A model generated the notes under the pieces. The model searched no databases and had not been told where the DNA came from. It worked only from the letters and a program-made list of their open reading frames with translations. Made by a program: the position numbers and the translations under genes. From Bradyrhizobium sp. (GTDB taxonomy: Bacteria > Pseudomonadota > Alphaproteobacteria > Rhizobiales > Xanthobacteraceae), in NCBI RefSeq assembly GCF_016219575.1, contig NZ_JACRMG010000005.1, positions 1 through 64,000 on the forward strand: a stretch of 64,000 bases of DNA, written 5' to 3'. Below, in pieces: positions 26,822-35,496 of this stretch. How positions within the stretch are numbered: position 1 is the stretch's first letter; each line of letters opens with the position of its first letter.

Positions 26822-27162
26822 CTAAGGAAATCTCCTAAGTAGCCTGATTTTCGTACTCGGCTACCTCCCGGTCAACCAAGGAAAATTGCGAAATTCTTTC
26901 GACCTGTTGGCGCAGTGCCTTGTTGAAGTTGGCGGCCGGGCCGGGATTCAAGGGCGTTGGCCAAAATACGGGCTCGAATGATGCGCTACGAACTTACCTA
27001 CACCAAGTGGAGATACTACTGAGCACCGAGCGGCTCAACGGCGGTGGTGGCCTGGTATCGACACTGCCCAACATGGTAGCGCTGATCCGCACCCTGCTCG
27101 TACTCGAGTTCAAGCGACTGGCCTATGACGCACTCGGCGCGATCGTAAGACGGGCCCAACAA
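26822..27162. other. Intergenic, probably degenerate sequence
   Basis: 341 bases without a credible gene between the hydrolase-cyclase pseudogene and pleD. A short stretch near 26979-27010 reads MMRYELTYTKW, reminiscent of the N-terminus of some IS transposases (MRYELxxxxW), but it stops at once. No terminator with a T run is seen for pleD. Confidence 0.35.
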
Positions 27163-28536
27163 TCAGGCCGCGTCGGACACCACGCGGTTGCGGCCGTCGT
27201 GCTTGGCGCGATAGAGCGCCTTGTCGGCGCGCTTGAGCACGTCGGCGACCGGCTCGCCCTTGCGCTCCAGGGTGGAGAGCCCGATCGAGATCGTGACGTC
27301 GATCCGCTTGTCGCCCTTGTCGACCGCGAACTTCTCGCCCGCGATGGAGCGGCGCAAGCGCTCCGCCACCATGCCGGCGACATGCGGATCGGTCTCCGGC
27401 ATCACGATCACGAACTCCTCGCCGCCATAGCGGCAGGCCAGATCGATGCCGCGGATCGACTTGCGGATGCGCACGGCGAATTCGCGCAGCACGTCGTCGC
27501 CGGCGTCGTGACCATAGGTGTCGTTGATCGCCTTGAAGAAGTCGATGTCGAGGATCATCAGCGCCAGCGGCTTGCCGCGGGCGGAAGCCTGCTCGGCCAG
27601 CGTCGCCAGATGGCTTTCCATGTAGCGGCGGTTGTGCAGGCCGGTCAGCGCGTCGGTGATCGCCATCTCGATCGAGTTCTGCACGTTGTCGCGCAGGTGA
27701 TCGGTGTAGCGGCGCTTCCTGATCTGGGTACGCGCCCGCGCCAGCAGTTCGTTCCTGTCGACCGGACGCAGGAGATAATCGTTGACGCCGATCTCGAGGC
27801 CGCGCAGCAGCCGCGCATTGTTGTCGGCGTCCGAAATGGCGAGGATCGGCACCTGGCGGGTGCGCTCCAGCGAGCGCGCCTGGCTGCACAGCCGAAGTCC
27901 GTCGAAATTATCGAGGCTGAGCGAGACGATCAGCAGATCGTAGTCGCCCTCGGCGGCGTGGAACAGCGCCTGCGACGGATCGGGCTCGACGTCGACGCTG
28001 TGCTCGGCCGCCAGCATCGGCGCCAGCCGCTCATAGGAGGCCGGGCGGTCGTCGACCAGCAGGATGCGTCCGCCCTTGCCGGTGTCGGCAACGGCGCTGC
28101 GCTCCGGCGCCTCCATGCCGATCTCGAGCGAGGTGATGGCGCGCATGCGCAGCTCATCGGTCATCATCTTCAGCCGCGTCAGCGAACGCACGCGAGCCAG
28201 CAGCACCACGTCGGAGACGGGCTTGGTCAGGAAGTCGTCGGCGCCGGCCTCCAGTCCGCGGACGCGGTCGGCGGGGCTGTCGAGCGCAGTGATCATCACG
28301 ACCGGGATGTAGTGCGTGGCCGGATTGGACTTCAGCCGCCGGCACACTTCGAATCCGTCCATGTCGGGCATCATGACGTCGAGCAGGACGATGTCGCATT
28401 CGGCGCGCGCGCAGACCGCCAGCGCTTCAGCGCCGTTCGATGCCGTGGTGACGTCGAAATATTCGGCCGACAGCCTTGCTTCCAACAGCTTTACGTTGGC
28501 GGGTACATCGTCGACGACCAGAATACGCGCGGTCAT
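27163..28536 (-). CDS. pleD: PleD: response regulator with diguanylate cyclase output
   Basis: 457 residues, domain order REC-REC-GGDEF as in Caulobacter PleD, which makes c-di-GMP at the differentiating cell pole. REC1 has the phospho-acceptor Asp in IVLLDVMMPDMDG. In REC2 the equivalent position is Ser (LLIVSLSLDNFDG), so REC2 is an adaptor domain. The cyclase has GGEEF in the active loop and an RGID inhibitory I-site just before it. It lies immediately after divK (12 bases), forming the conserved divK-pleD operon. Confidence 0.96.
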   Translation of the reverse strand: MTARILVVDDVPANVKLLEARLSAEYFDVTTASNGAEALAVCARAECDIVLLDVMMPDMDGFEVCRRLKSNPATHYIPVVMITALDSPADRVRGLEAGADDFLTKPVSDVVLLARVRSLTRLKMMTDELRMRAITSLEIGMEAPERSAVADTGKGGRILLVDDRPASYERLAPMLAAEHSVDVEPDPSQALFHAAEGDYDLLIVSLSLDNFDGLRLCSQARSLERTRQVPILAISDADNNARLLRGLEIGVNDYLLRPVDRNELLARARTQIRKRRYTDHLRDNVQNSIEMAITDALTGLHNRRYMESHLATLAEQASARGKPLALMILDIDFFKAINDTYGHDAGDDVLREFAVRIRKSIRGIDLACRYGGEEFVIVMPETDPHVAGMVAERLRRSIAGEKFAVDKGDKRIDVTISIGLSTLERKGEPVADVLKRADKALYRAKHDGRNRVVSDAA

Positions 28537-28548
28537 GGAAACTCACTT

Positions 28549-28914
28549 TCACCCGATAAAACGCCGGACCGTCTCAATAAACTTGCCGACCGAGATCGGC
28601 TTGGACAAATAGGCTTCGCAGCCGCCTTCGCGAATCCGCTCCTCGTCGCCCTTCATGGCAAAGGCCGTGACGGCCACCACGGGAATGGCGCGCAGTTCCG
28701 GGTCGTCCTTGATCCACTTGGTGACCTCGAGGCCGGACACCTGCGGTAGCTGGATGTCCATCAGGATCAGGTCGGGGCGCATCTTGCGGACGAGATCGAG
28801 CGCCTCGTAACCATTGCTGGTGCCGGAGGTCTGATAGCCATGCGCTTCCAACAGGTCGCGAAAGAGCTTCATGTTGAGCTCGTTGTCCTCCACGATCAGG
28901 ACGGTCTTGGCCAT
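28549..28914 (-). CDS. divK: DivK single-domain response regulator
   Basis: 121 residues, a lone receiver domain. Phospho-acceptor in [13 protein letters not shown], acidic pocket in [10 protein letters not shown], conserved Lys in AYLSKPI. In Caulobacter DivK is phosphorylated by DivJ, dephosphorylated by PleC, and controls CtrA activity through DivL. I used the ATG giving [11 protein letters not shown], with GGGGAGG upstream; the longer in-frame extension is low-complexity. First gene of the divK-pleD operon. Confidence 0.96.
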   Translation of the reverse strand: MAKTVLIVEDNELNMKLFRDLLEAHGYQTSGTSNGYEALDLVRKMRPDLILMDIQLPQVSGLEVTKWIKDDPELRAIPVVAVTAFAMKGDEERIREGGCEAYLSKPISVGKFIETVRRFIG

Positions 28915-29095
28915 CCCGTCCTCCCCGTTCCCAAAGGCGACGCGCCTAGCGGATACGGCGCATCGGCCGCCGCCACCGGATGTGTCGAAAAGTGAATTCA
29001 AACTAGCGTCAGATTCGCTCTAACCCGTTAAGTCCGGGGGTCGTGTTTCTGCGATCCCGTTTGCACTTGCTTGAACATCTTCCGCAGACTCGGGC

Positions 29096-29437
29096 ATGAT
29101 TAGACCCCAGAAGTTAACGGAAAGGCAAACGGCCCGGTTGAAAAAGCCTGTTCAAAACCCGCGAGAAGTGGCTGAAATCGTTGCGATTCAGGCGCTGTCC
29201 TTCATTGCCGGCGATCCTGCGCGGCTGGGCCGATTTTTGGCCGAAACCGGCATCGGTCCGGACACCCTGCGAAAGTCCGCTTCCGACCCTAAATTTCTCG
29301 CCAGCGTGCTCGATTTCGTGATGCGCGATGACGCAACCGTGAAGGCGTTCGCACAGGCCTCGGAGCTGCATCCGACCAATGTCGCGGCCGCCCATCAGGC
29401 GCTGTGCGATCCCGCCTGGGAGCGCGACGTGCCGTGA
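29096..29437 (+). CDS. DUF3572 family protein
   Basis: 113 residues, helical, soluble. The block AEIVAIQALSFIAGDPARLG, then FLAETGIGPDTLR, identifies DUF3572, an alphaproteobacterial family of unknown function. Its stop overlaps the GTG start of dinB (GTGA), so the two are translated together. It is divergent from divK. Confidence 0.88.
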   Translation: MIRPQKLTERQTARLKKPVQNPREVAEIVAIQALSFIAGDPARLGRFLAETGIGPDTLRKSASDPKFLASVLDFVMRDDATVKAFAQASELHPTNVAAAHQALCDPAWERDVP

Positions 29438-30732
29438 GCGCGCCGGTGCAAGCGGTGGATGGCCCGCGCGCCTTCTGCCGCGACTGCCTCGCCGATCTCG
29501 AATTTTCTGCGAAGCGCTGCGGCCAATGCGGCTCCCCTCGCCTCGTCCGCCACCGCGCGCTGGCGACGCTTTCGCTCGCCCATATCGATTGCGACGCGTT
29601 CTACGCCACCGTCGAGAAGCGCGACAATCCGGAGCTGGCGGACAAGCCCGTCATCATCGGCGGCGGCAAGCGCGGCGTGGTGTCCGCGGCCTGCTACATC
29701 TCCCGCACCTTCGGCGTGCGCTCGGCGATGCCGATGTTCAAGGCGCTGGCGCTGTGCCCGCAGGCCGTGGTGATCCGGCCCGACATGGCCAAATATGTCC
29801 GCGTCGGGCGCGAGGTGCGGCAAGCCATGCAGGCGCTGACGCCGCTGGTCGAGCCATTGTCGATCGACGAGGCCTTTCTCGATCTCTCCGGCACGCAGCG
29901 CGTCCACGGCATGATCCCGGCCAAGGTGCTGGCGCGCTTTGCCCGCGACGTCGAGCGCGACATCGGCATCACCGTGTCGGTAGGCCTGTCCTGCAACAAG
30001 TTCCTCGCAAAAATCGCCTCCGACCTCGACAAGCCCCGCGGCTTTGCCGCGCTCGATCAGGACGAAGCGCGCGAGATGCTGGCGGAGCGGCCGGTCGGCT
30101 TCATCTATGGCGTGGGCCCCGCCTCGCAGGAGAAACTGATCCAGCGCGGCTATCGCCTCATCGCCGACCTGCAGCGCGCCGACGAGCACGAGCTGATGAA
30201 GCAGTTCGGCGGTGAAGGCCAGCGGCTGTGGCGGCTGGCGCGCGGCATGGACGACCGCCGCGTAGTGCCCGATCGCGGCGCCAAGACCATTTCAGCCGAG
30301 ACGACCTTCGAGAACGACATCCGCGATTTCGCGACGCTGGAGAAACTGCTCTGGAAGCTGTCGGAAAAGGTCTCGGCGCGGCTGAAGAGCAGCAATCTCG
30401 CCGGCAGCACGATAACGCTGAAGCTGAAGACCGCGGATTTCCGCCAGCGCACCCGCTCGCAATCGATCCAGTCGCCGACGCAGCTCGCCGCCAAGATCTT
30501 CGCCCTCTCGCGCGACATGCTGGCGAAGGAGATCGACGGCACCGCGTTCCGCCTGATGGGCACCGGCGTCAGCGCGTTGAAGCCGGGCTCTGCGGCGGAT
30601 GATTCCGACATGCTGGATCGCCGTTCGGCCCACGCCGAGCGCGCGATCGATGATTTGCGGAAGAAGTTCGGCAGTGCCGCGGTGATCCGGGGGATTGCCT
30701 ATGACGGGCCGGAGAAGCCGGCGGAGGAGTAA
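29434..30732 (+). CDS. dinB: DNA polymerase IV with N-terminal zinc ribbon
   Basis: 432 residues. Y-family translesion polymerase: SLAHIDCDAFYATVEKRDNP near 46-65, YISRTFGVRSAMPMFKA, and PLSIDEAFLDLSG with the catalytic acidic pair. Before the polymerase core is a CxxC...CxxC segment (CRDCLADLEFSAKRCGQCGS, about 14-33) that looks like a zinc ribbon and is absent from E. coli Pol IV. GTG start overlapping the DUF3572 stop. No LexA box is obvious upstream of the pair. Confidence 0.93.
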   Translation: MSAPVQAVDGPRAFCRDCLADLEFSAKRCGQCGSPRLVRHRALATLSLAHIDCDAFYATVEKRDNPELADKPVIIGGGKRGVVSAACYISRTFGVRSAMPMFKALALCPQAVVIRPDMAKYVRVGREVRQAMQALTPLVEPLSIDEAFLDLSGTQRVHGMIPAKVLARFARDVERDIGITVSVGLSCNKFLAKIASDLDKPRGFAALDQDEAREMLAERPVGFIYGVGPASQEKLIQRGYRLIADLQRADEHELMKQFGGEGQRLWRLARGMDDRRVVPDRGAKTISAETTFENDIRDFATLEKLLWKLSEKVSARLKSSNLAGSTITLKLKTADFRQRTRSQSIQSPTQLAAKIFALSRDMLAKEIDGTAFRLMGTGVSALKPGSAADDSDMLDRRSAHAERAIDDLRKKFGSAAVIRGIAYDGPEKPAEE

Positions 30733-30736
30733 TTCC

Positions 30737-30823
30737 GTCATGGCCGGGCTTGTCCCGGCCATCCACGTCTTCCTTTTGCGCGGCTCCAAAAACGTGGATG
30801 CCCGGGACAAGCCCGGGCATGAC
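30737..30823. repeat. Palindromic intergenic repeat, intact copy
   Basis: The left arm GTCATGGCCGGGCTTGTCCC is answered by a right arm that ends CCCGGGCATGAC. Each arm carries its own short hairpin (GGCCGGGcttgtCCCGGCC and GCCCGGGacaaGCCCGGGC), with CCACGTCTT / AACGTGG as the inner pairing. It sits between dinB and the convergent eipB, so it may act as a bidirectional 3' element. Related to 5646-5720. Confidence 0.85.
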
Positions 30824-30846
30824 GAGTGGAGAGTGCGGCGCTTGAC

Positions 30847-31707
30847 CTATTTACAGGGCTTGGAATCCTTCGCGTCGAACTTGCCGAGCGCGCCCGAAAT
30901 CACGAAATCATTGTAGTCCAGCACCAGCGCCCGCGAGACGCCGTTCTCGAACAGCTCGAACGACATCGCATAGACCGGCGTCTGCTCGCCGTCCTTTGCC
31001 CGCGCGTCGCGGTCGTAATAGCTGACCGTCACCGGCCAGCGGGTCAGCGACCTCATCTTGTCGTTGGCGGTGGAGGGGTCGGGCGAGGCAATGCTGCGGT
31101 CGCCGGGAATCGGCTGCCCGATCACCGACATCGTGTTGTAGACCTTCTCGCCATTGTCGGAACCGTCATAGACGGTCAGCTCCAGGATCGACTTGCCGGC
31201 CCGCGCCGCGTCGATGATCTTGTGGATCTGCTCGGTCGGGAACACGACGCTGCCTTCGAGGTTGAAGGTCTTTGCCACCGGCTGCTTCAGCTTGACGGTG
31301 ATGCGGTCGCCGACCCGCTCGGCGATGCCGTCGACCGGCGGCGCCTCGGAATCGTTCATCCGCGTGTCGATCTTGAAGCGGTAGCTCTTGCCCTCGGCGT
31401 CCTCCCAGGAGGTCGAGCGCAGGTCGCTGAGCGTCAGCTTGCCCTCGCCGCTGTTCAGTTCCGATACCTGGCGGAATTCGGAGGTATAGCCCTCGCAGGC
31501 GCTGCCCGAGAAATTGTAGAGGATGCGGCCGCGCGCGCCGTTGACGGCGTTGGAACCGCGCGACTTGACGAGGCTCAGCTCATAGAGCGCCTGATGGGAA
31601 AGGAAGCCCGGCCCCGCGGCCTGCGCCGGTTCGCCCGCAAAACCCGATCCCAGCGCAATCGTTGCAATTGTCATGAGCACGGCGCGCGGCGGTTTTGGGC
31701 AGACCAT
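30847..31707 (-). CDS. eipB: EipB-family (DUF1849) periplasmic envelope-integrity protein
   Basis: 286 residues. The ATG at 31707 follows AAGGGA and gives a signal peptide ending near AQA-AGPG; a TTG-started longer form is unlikely. The mature protein begins FLSHQALYELSLVKS and holds two conserved cysteines, in GSACEGY and in the last residues SKPCK. In Brucella EipB these form a disulfide that locks the beta-spiral fold, and loss of the protein weakens the envelope. Confidence 0.88.
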   Translation of the reverse strand: MVCPKPPRAVLMTIATIALGSGFAGEPAQAAGPGFLSHQALYELSLVKSRGSNAVNGARGRILYNFSGSACEGYTSEFRQVSELNSGEGKLTLSDLRSTSWEDAEGKSYRFKIDTRMNDSEAPPVDGIAERVGDRITVKLKQPVAKTFNLEGSVVFPTEQIHKIIDAARAGKSILELTVYDGSDNGEKVYNTMSVIGQPIPGDRSIASPDPSTANDKMRSLTRWPVTVSYYDRDARAKDGEQTPVYAMSFELFENGVSRALVLDYNDFVISGALGKFDAKDSKPCK

Positions 31708-31921
31708 GGCATTCCCTTGATTGTGGAAGATTCGCAACAATACCGGCCGTCCTGTTGCGCCGCAACTAGGGCGGCATCACGAAAATGTAGGTTTTGCAGT
31801 CAAGGGCGCCGAAACTTCCGGCAAGCGCTCTCGCTTGCATGTCCGCGCGTCATGCGCGAAACAAGGTGCCTTTCCGATCCTGAACGGTCGGATAACGGCG
31901 CATTCATTTTGGGGACGGAAC

Positions 31922-32389
31922 ATGGCGGGTACGGTCGAACAGAAACTGGCGGCGGAAGGCATCACGCTGGCCGAACCCCGCAGCCCCATCGCCAATTACG
32001 TGCCCTTCGTGCGCAGCGGCAACCTGCTGTTCGTCTCCGGCCAGGTCTGCATGAATTCCGACGGCAAGCTGATCGCCAAGGGCAAGCTCGGCGCCGGCGT
32101 GTCCGTCGAACAGGGCTATGCCGCGGCCAGGGGTTGCGCGGTGAACCTGCTGGCGCAGGTGAAGGCGGCACTCGGCGACCTCGACAAGGTCACCCGCGTG
32201 GTACGGCTCGGCGGCTTCGTCAATTCCGCGCCTGATTTCCTCGACGGGCCGAAGGTGTTGAATGGCGCCTCCGACCTGATGGTCGCGGCTTTCGGCGACA
32301 AGGGCCGCCACGCCCGCACCACGGTCGGCGTTTCCTCCCTGCCCGCAGACGCGGCGGTGGAAGTCGAAGCCGTGTTCGAGGTCGCCTGA
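31922..32389 (+). CDS. RidA-family protein (YjgF/YER057c/UK114)
   Basis: 155 residues. RidA-type fold: YVPFVRSGNLLFVSGQVC near 25-42, an AARGCAVNLLAQVKAALGDL helix, VVRLGGFVNSAPDF, and RTTVGVSSLPADAAVEVEA at the end. Archetypal RidA hydrolyses reactive enamines and imines. The arginine of the C-terminal GxHARTTVG region is present. The long N-terminal part and the longer middle helix place it in a RidA side-branch. It leads a probable operon with the GDPD gene five bases on. Confidence 0.9.
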   Translation: MAGTVEQKLAAEGITLAEPRSPIANYVPFVRSGNLLFVSGQVCMNSDGKLIAKGKLGAGVSVEQGYAAARGCAVNLLAQVKAALGDLDKVTRVVRLGGFVNSAPDFLDGPKVLNGASDLMVAAFGDKGRHARTTVGVSSLPADAAVEVEAVFEVA

Positions 32390-32393
32390 TCGC

Positions 32394-33146
32394 ATGCGCG
32401 CTCCCGCCTGGCTGACGGCGCGGCCGGTCGCCCATCGCGGCCTGCATGACATCTCGCGCGGTATCGTGGAAAACATGCCGGGCGCGGTGCAGGCTGCCAT
32501 TGCCGGCAATTTCTCCATCGAGGTGGACATCCAGCTCAGTGCCGACGGCGAAGCGATGGTGCATCACGACGATGCGCTCGGCCGCCTCACCGAAGGTCTT
32601 GGCGCATTGCTGCAGAAGACCGCGGCGGAGCTGAAGGCGACAAAATTCAGGGACACCGGCGAGCACATGATGACGCTCGCCGATCTCTGCACCCTCGTCG
32701 CCGGCCGTGTGCCGCTGGTGATCGAGGTGAAGAGCCATTTTGACGGCGACCGCAAGCTGGTGACGCGGCTGGCCGAGGTGCTCTCCTCCTATTCCGGTCC
32801 CGCGGTCGGCATGTCCTTCGATCCCGACCAGGTGCTGGCGCTGCGCCAGATCGCGCCCAATCTGCCGCGCGGTATCGTCGCCCAGCGCAACTATGACGAC
32901 GACTACTGGAAGAAGCTGACCAGGGAGCAGCGCGATGGCATGCTCCATCTGCGTCACGCCTTTCGCACCGAGCCGCACTTCGTCGCCTACTGGGTCAACC
33001 AGTTGCCGGCGCCGGCGCCATGGATCGCCCGCAATATCTTCGGCTGCCCGCTTTTGACCTGGACCGTGCGCACGCCCGAGCAGCGCGAACGCGCCGCGCG
33101 TTACGCGGATCAGATGATTTTTGAGGGATTTGTTCCGGAGACCTGA
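32394..33146 (+). CDS. Glycerophosphodiester phosphodiesterase
   Basis: 250 residues, cytoplasmic GDPD (no signal peptide). Catalytic/metal residues: His in VAHRGLHD, Glu-Asp in SIEVDIQLS, His in MVHHDDALGRLT, and Glu in VIEVKSH. It hydrolyses deacylated phospholipid headgroups to glycerol-3-phosphate and an alcohol. Follows the RidA gene closely. Confidence 0.92.
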   Translation: MRAPAWLTARPVAHRGLHDISRGIVENMPGAVQAAIAGNFSIEVDIQLSADGEAMVHHDDALGRLTEGLGALLQKTAAELKATKFRDTGEHMMTLADLCTLVAGRVPLVIEVKSHFDGDRKLVTRLAEVLSSYSGPAVGMSFDPDQVLALRQIAPNLPRGIVAQRNYDDDYWKKLTREQRDGMLHLRHAFRTEPHFVAYWVNQLPAPAPWIARNIFGCPLLTWTVRTPEQRERAARYADQMIFEGFVPET

Positions 33147-33200
33147 CCCGCAACAAGCAACCTTGAAGTGGCACGCCGGATGCACGATGTTCTGACATCG

Positions 33201-34397
33201 ATGGCCTCATCTGAAATCACCCTCGAAGCAGTCTCCTCGATCGGCGCGATCCCGGCCGCGGAATGGGACGCCTGCGCCAACCCGGGCGCGGATTCCGACG
33301 CCGCTTCAAGGCCCTATTATAACCCCTTCGTATCCCACGCTTTTTTTGCCGCGGCCGAAGCCTCCGGCTCGGCCACGCCGCGCACCGGCTGGGGCGCGCG
33401 GCACCTGATCGCCAAGCTCGATGACCGGATCGTCGGCGTGGTGCCCTGCTATCTGAAATCGCACTCGCAGGGAGAATATGTCTTCGACCGCGGCTGGGCC
33501 GATGCCTATGAGCGCGCCGGCGGCCGCTATTACCCGAAGCTGCAGTGCTCCGTCCCCTTCACGCCGGCGACCGGCCCTCGCCTCCTGATCCGCGACGGCG
33601 TCGACCGCGAGCGCATTGCCGATGCGCTCGCCGCCGGACTGATGGCGCTGTGCAACGCCACCGACGCGTCATCGGTGCACGTCACCTTCGCGCGCGAGGC
33701 GGAGGCGAAATGCCTTGCGCAGCACGGCTTCCTGATCCGCAACGACCAGCAATTCCACTGGCACAACCAGGGCTACAAGACCTTCGACGATTTCCTTGCC
33801 ACGCTGAATTCGCGCCACCGCAAGGCGATCAAGCGCGAGCGGCGCGAGGCTCTCTCCTCAGGGATTACCATCCACTGGCTGACCGGCGACGACATCGACG
33901 AAGACGCGTGGGACGCCTTCTTCACCTTCTACATGGAGACCGGCTCGCGCAAATGGGGCCGTCCTTACCTCACGCGAACCTTCTTCTCGCTGATCGGCGA
34001 GACCATGAGCAAGGACGTGCTGCTTGTCATGGCCAGGCGCAACGGCCGCTGGATCGCGGGCGCCATCAATTTCATCGGCTCCGACACACTGTTCGGCCGC
34101 AACTGGGGCGCCATCGAGCATCACAACTTCCTGCATTTCGAGGTCTGCTACTACCAGGCCATCGATTTCGCGATCCAGCGCGGACTCGCTACCGTCGAGG
34201 CCGGCGCCCAGGGCGAGCACAAGCTGGCGCGCGGATACCTGCCGCAGACGACCTGGTCGGCGCATTTCATCGCCGATCCCGATCTGCGCCGGGCGATTGC
34301 CGATTACCTCAAGCGCGAGCGCGCCTATGTCGTCGAGGCCGGCCGCGAGCTCGCTGCCGCCGCCCCGTTCCGCAAAAGCGCTGATGACGCGCCTTGA
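33201..34397 (+). CDS. FemAB-like acyltransferase (COG3146 family)
   Basis: 398 residues from ATG 33201; ATG 33180 or GTG 33168 would add a few residues and no ribosome site decides. GNAT-like double fold: YNPFVSHAFFAAAEASGSA near the N-terminus, a highly conserved LNSRHRKAIKRERREAL helix, FYMETGSRKWGRPYLTR, and EAGAQGEHKLARGYLP near the end. Related to peptidoglycan-linked FemAB enzymes, but the acceptor is unknown. Confidence 0.88.
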   Translation: MASSEITLEAVSSIGAIPAAEWDACANPGADSDAASRPYYNPFVSHAFFAAAEASGSATPRTGWGARHLIAKLDDRIVGVVPCYLKSHSQGEYVFDRGWADAYERAGGRYYPKLQCSVPFTPATGPRLLIRDGVDRERIADALAAGLMALCNATDASSVHVTFAREAEAKCLAQHGFLIRNDQQFHWHNQGYKTFDDFLATLNSRHRKAIKRERREALSSGITIHWLTGDDIDEDAWDAFFTFYMETGSRKWGRPYLTRTFFSLIGETMSKDVLLVMARRNGRWIAGAINFIGSDTLFGRNWGAIEHHNFLHFEVCYYQAIDFAIQRGLATVEAGAQGEHKLARGYLPQTTWSAHFIADPDLRRAIADYLKRERAYVVEAGRELAAAAPFRKSADDAP

Positions 34398-34446
34398 GGC
34401 TTTCGGGTAAGAACCTCTGTCGAATGACCGATCTGGAGCCGCCGCC

Positions 34447-34869
34447 ATGCCCGCCTACGACCCGCAAAATCCCTTCGCAAAGATCCTGCGCGGCGAATTC
34501 CCCTGCTACAAGGTTTTCGAGAACGACCACGTGCTGGCCTTCCTCGACATCATGCCGCGCGCGCCCGGCCACACGCTGGTGATTCCGAAGGCCCCTGCCC
34601 GCAACATCCTCGATATCACGCCTGACGACTATGCCCATGTCGCCCGCGCCGCCCACAGGATCGCATCCGCCGCGATGAAGGCGTTTCAGGCCGACGGCAT
34701 CACCATCCAGCAATTCAACGAACCCGCCGGCGGACAGGTCGTCTTCCATCTGCACATGCACGTGATGCCGCGCCACAACGGCGTGGCGCTGCTACCGCCC
34801 GCGAGCCGCAGGGAAGACGTCAAGGTGCTGGAGGACAATGCGACGAAATTGATTGCGGCGCTGGCCTGA
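34447..34869 (+). CDS. HIT-family hydrolase
   Basis: 140 residues. Histidine triad HLHMHVMPR near 100-108 and the upstream PRAPGHTLVIPK block. HIT enzymes hydrolyse nucleoside phosphoramidates and similar adenylylated compounds. The ATG is preceded by GGAG. Single gene after the acyltransferase, 49 bases apart, possibly cotranscribed. Confidence 0.93.
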   Translation: MPAYDPQNPFAKILRGEFPCYKVFENDHVLAFLDIMPRAPGHTLVIPKAPARNILDITPDDYAHVARAAHRIASAAMKAFQADGITIQQFNEPAGGQVVFHLHMHVMPRHNGVALLPPASRREDVKVLEDNATKLIAALA

Positions 34870-34871
34870 AA

Positions 34872-34992
34872 TCTCCTCCCCCTGAAAGGGGGAGGTCGGG
34901 TGGGGGTCTGCCGCGAGCACGGAGCAAGACCCGACCCTCACCCGATTTGCATCTATCGATGCAAATCGACCTCTCCCTTGCAGGGAGAGGTG
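34872..34992. repeat. Palindromic intergenic repeat, second copy of the 136-250 type
   Basis: The left end is CTCCTCCCCCTGAAAGGGGG and the right end CCTCTCCCTTGCAGGGAGAG, with CCCTCACCCGA in the middle as in the first copy. The central hairpin GATTTGCATC-tat-cGATGCAAATC occupies the place of CGCGCATC-tgtc-GATGCGCG in 211-230, with matching changes on both arms. It lies between the HIT gene and the convergent trmO. Confidence 0.75.
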
Positions 34993-35000
34993 GAGTAAAA

Positions 35001-35492
35001 TCACTCCGTCTCGAAATCACCTGCGTGCGGCGGCGCCAGCGGAGTGAACTCGCAGCGGTCGGGCTTGACGTCGAGCAGCGGCGTGCCGTCGAGGCAATCG
35101 AGGCCGCGCACCAGGATGGTGTTGCCCTCGACGCCGACCAGCTTGACGACCGAGGTGCCAATCGGATTGGGCCGCACAGGCGAGCGCAGCGAAAAGGTGC
35201 CGCGGGTCTTCTGGTTGTTCTTCGGGCTCTGCAGCACGAGGTCGCGGCGCGACTGGTGCAGCCAGTAGATCACCTCGAGGTTCTCGTAGAAGTCGACGCC
35301 CTTGATGGCGGGCGCGAAGGGCTCGAAGATTTCCAGCCGGCAGATCGGGCCGTCCTGCCGGCCCTGCCGCGGCGTCTCCAGCCGCGAGGTCCAGGGCGTG
35401 CGGATGCGGCCGATGAAGACGAGCCCGGCATCCTTTGCAGCCGGCAAATCGATGGCGACTTCGCCCTCGCGGATTTCAGTCTCTCTGACCAT
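35001..35492 (-). CDS. trmO: tRNA (adenine(37)-N6)-methyltransferase TrmO (TsaA)
   Basis: 163 residues. The TsaA/TrmO fold is clear: [13 protein letters not shown], a [16 protein letters not shown] stretch, [41 protein letters not shown] with the SAM-site core, and [17 protein letters not shown]. TrmO methylates t6A37 of threonine tRNA to m6t6A. The C-terminal RNA-binding extension found in E. coli is absent, as is usual for short TsaA. Four bases separate it from the upstream Bug-protein gene. Confidence 0.88.
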   Translation of the reverse strand: MVRETEIREGEVAIDLPAAKDAGLVFIGRIRTPWTSRLETPRQGRQDGPICRLEIFEPFAPAIKGVDFYENLEVIYWLHQSRRDLVLQSPKNNQKTRGTFSLRSPVRPNPIGTSVVKLVGVEGNTILVRGLDCLDGTPLLDVKPDRCEFTPLAPPHAGDFETE

Positions 35493-35496
35493 TCTC

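Noticed and set aside
26979..27011. Insertion-sequence remnant (MMRYELTYTKW)
   Set aside because: Only about 11 codons before a stop, with no inverted repeats or further transposase-like sequence; kept only as a weak hint of past insertion.
26920..28749. Plus-strand open frame opposite pleD
   Set aside because: Antisense to pleD, no domain, no ribosome site.
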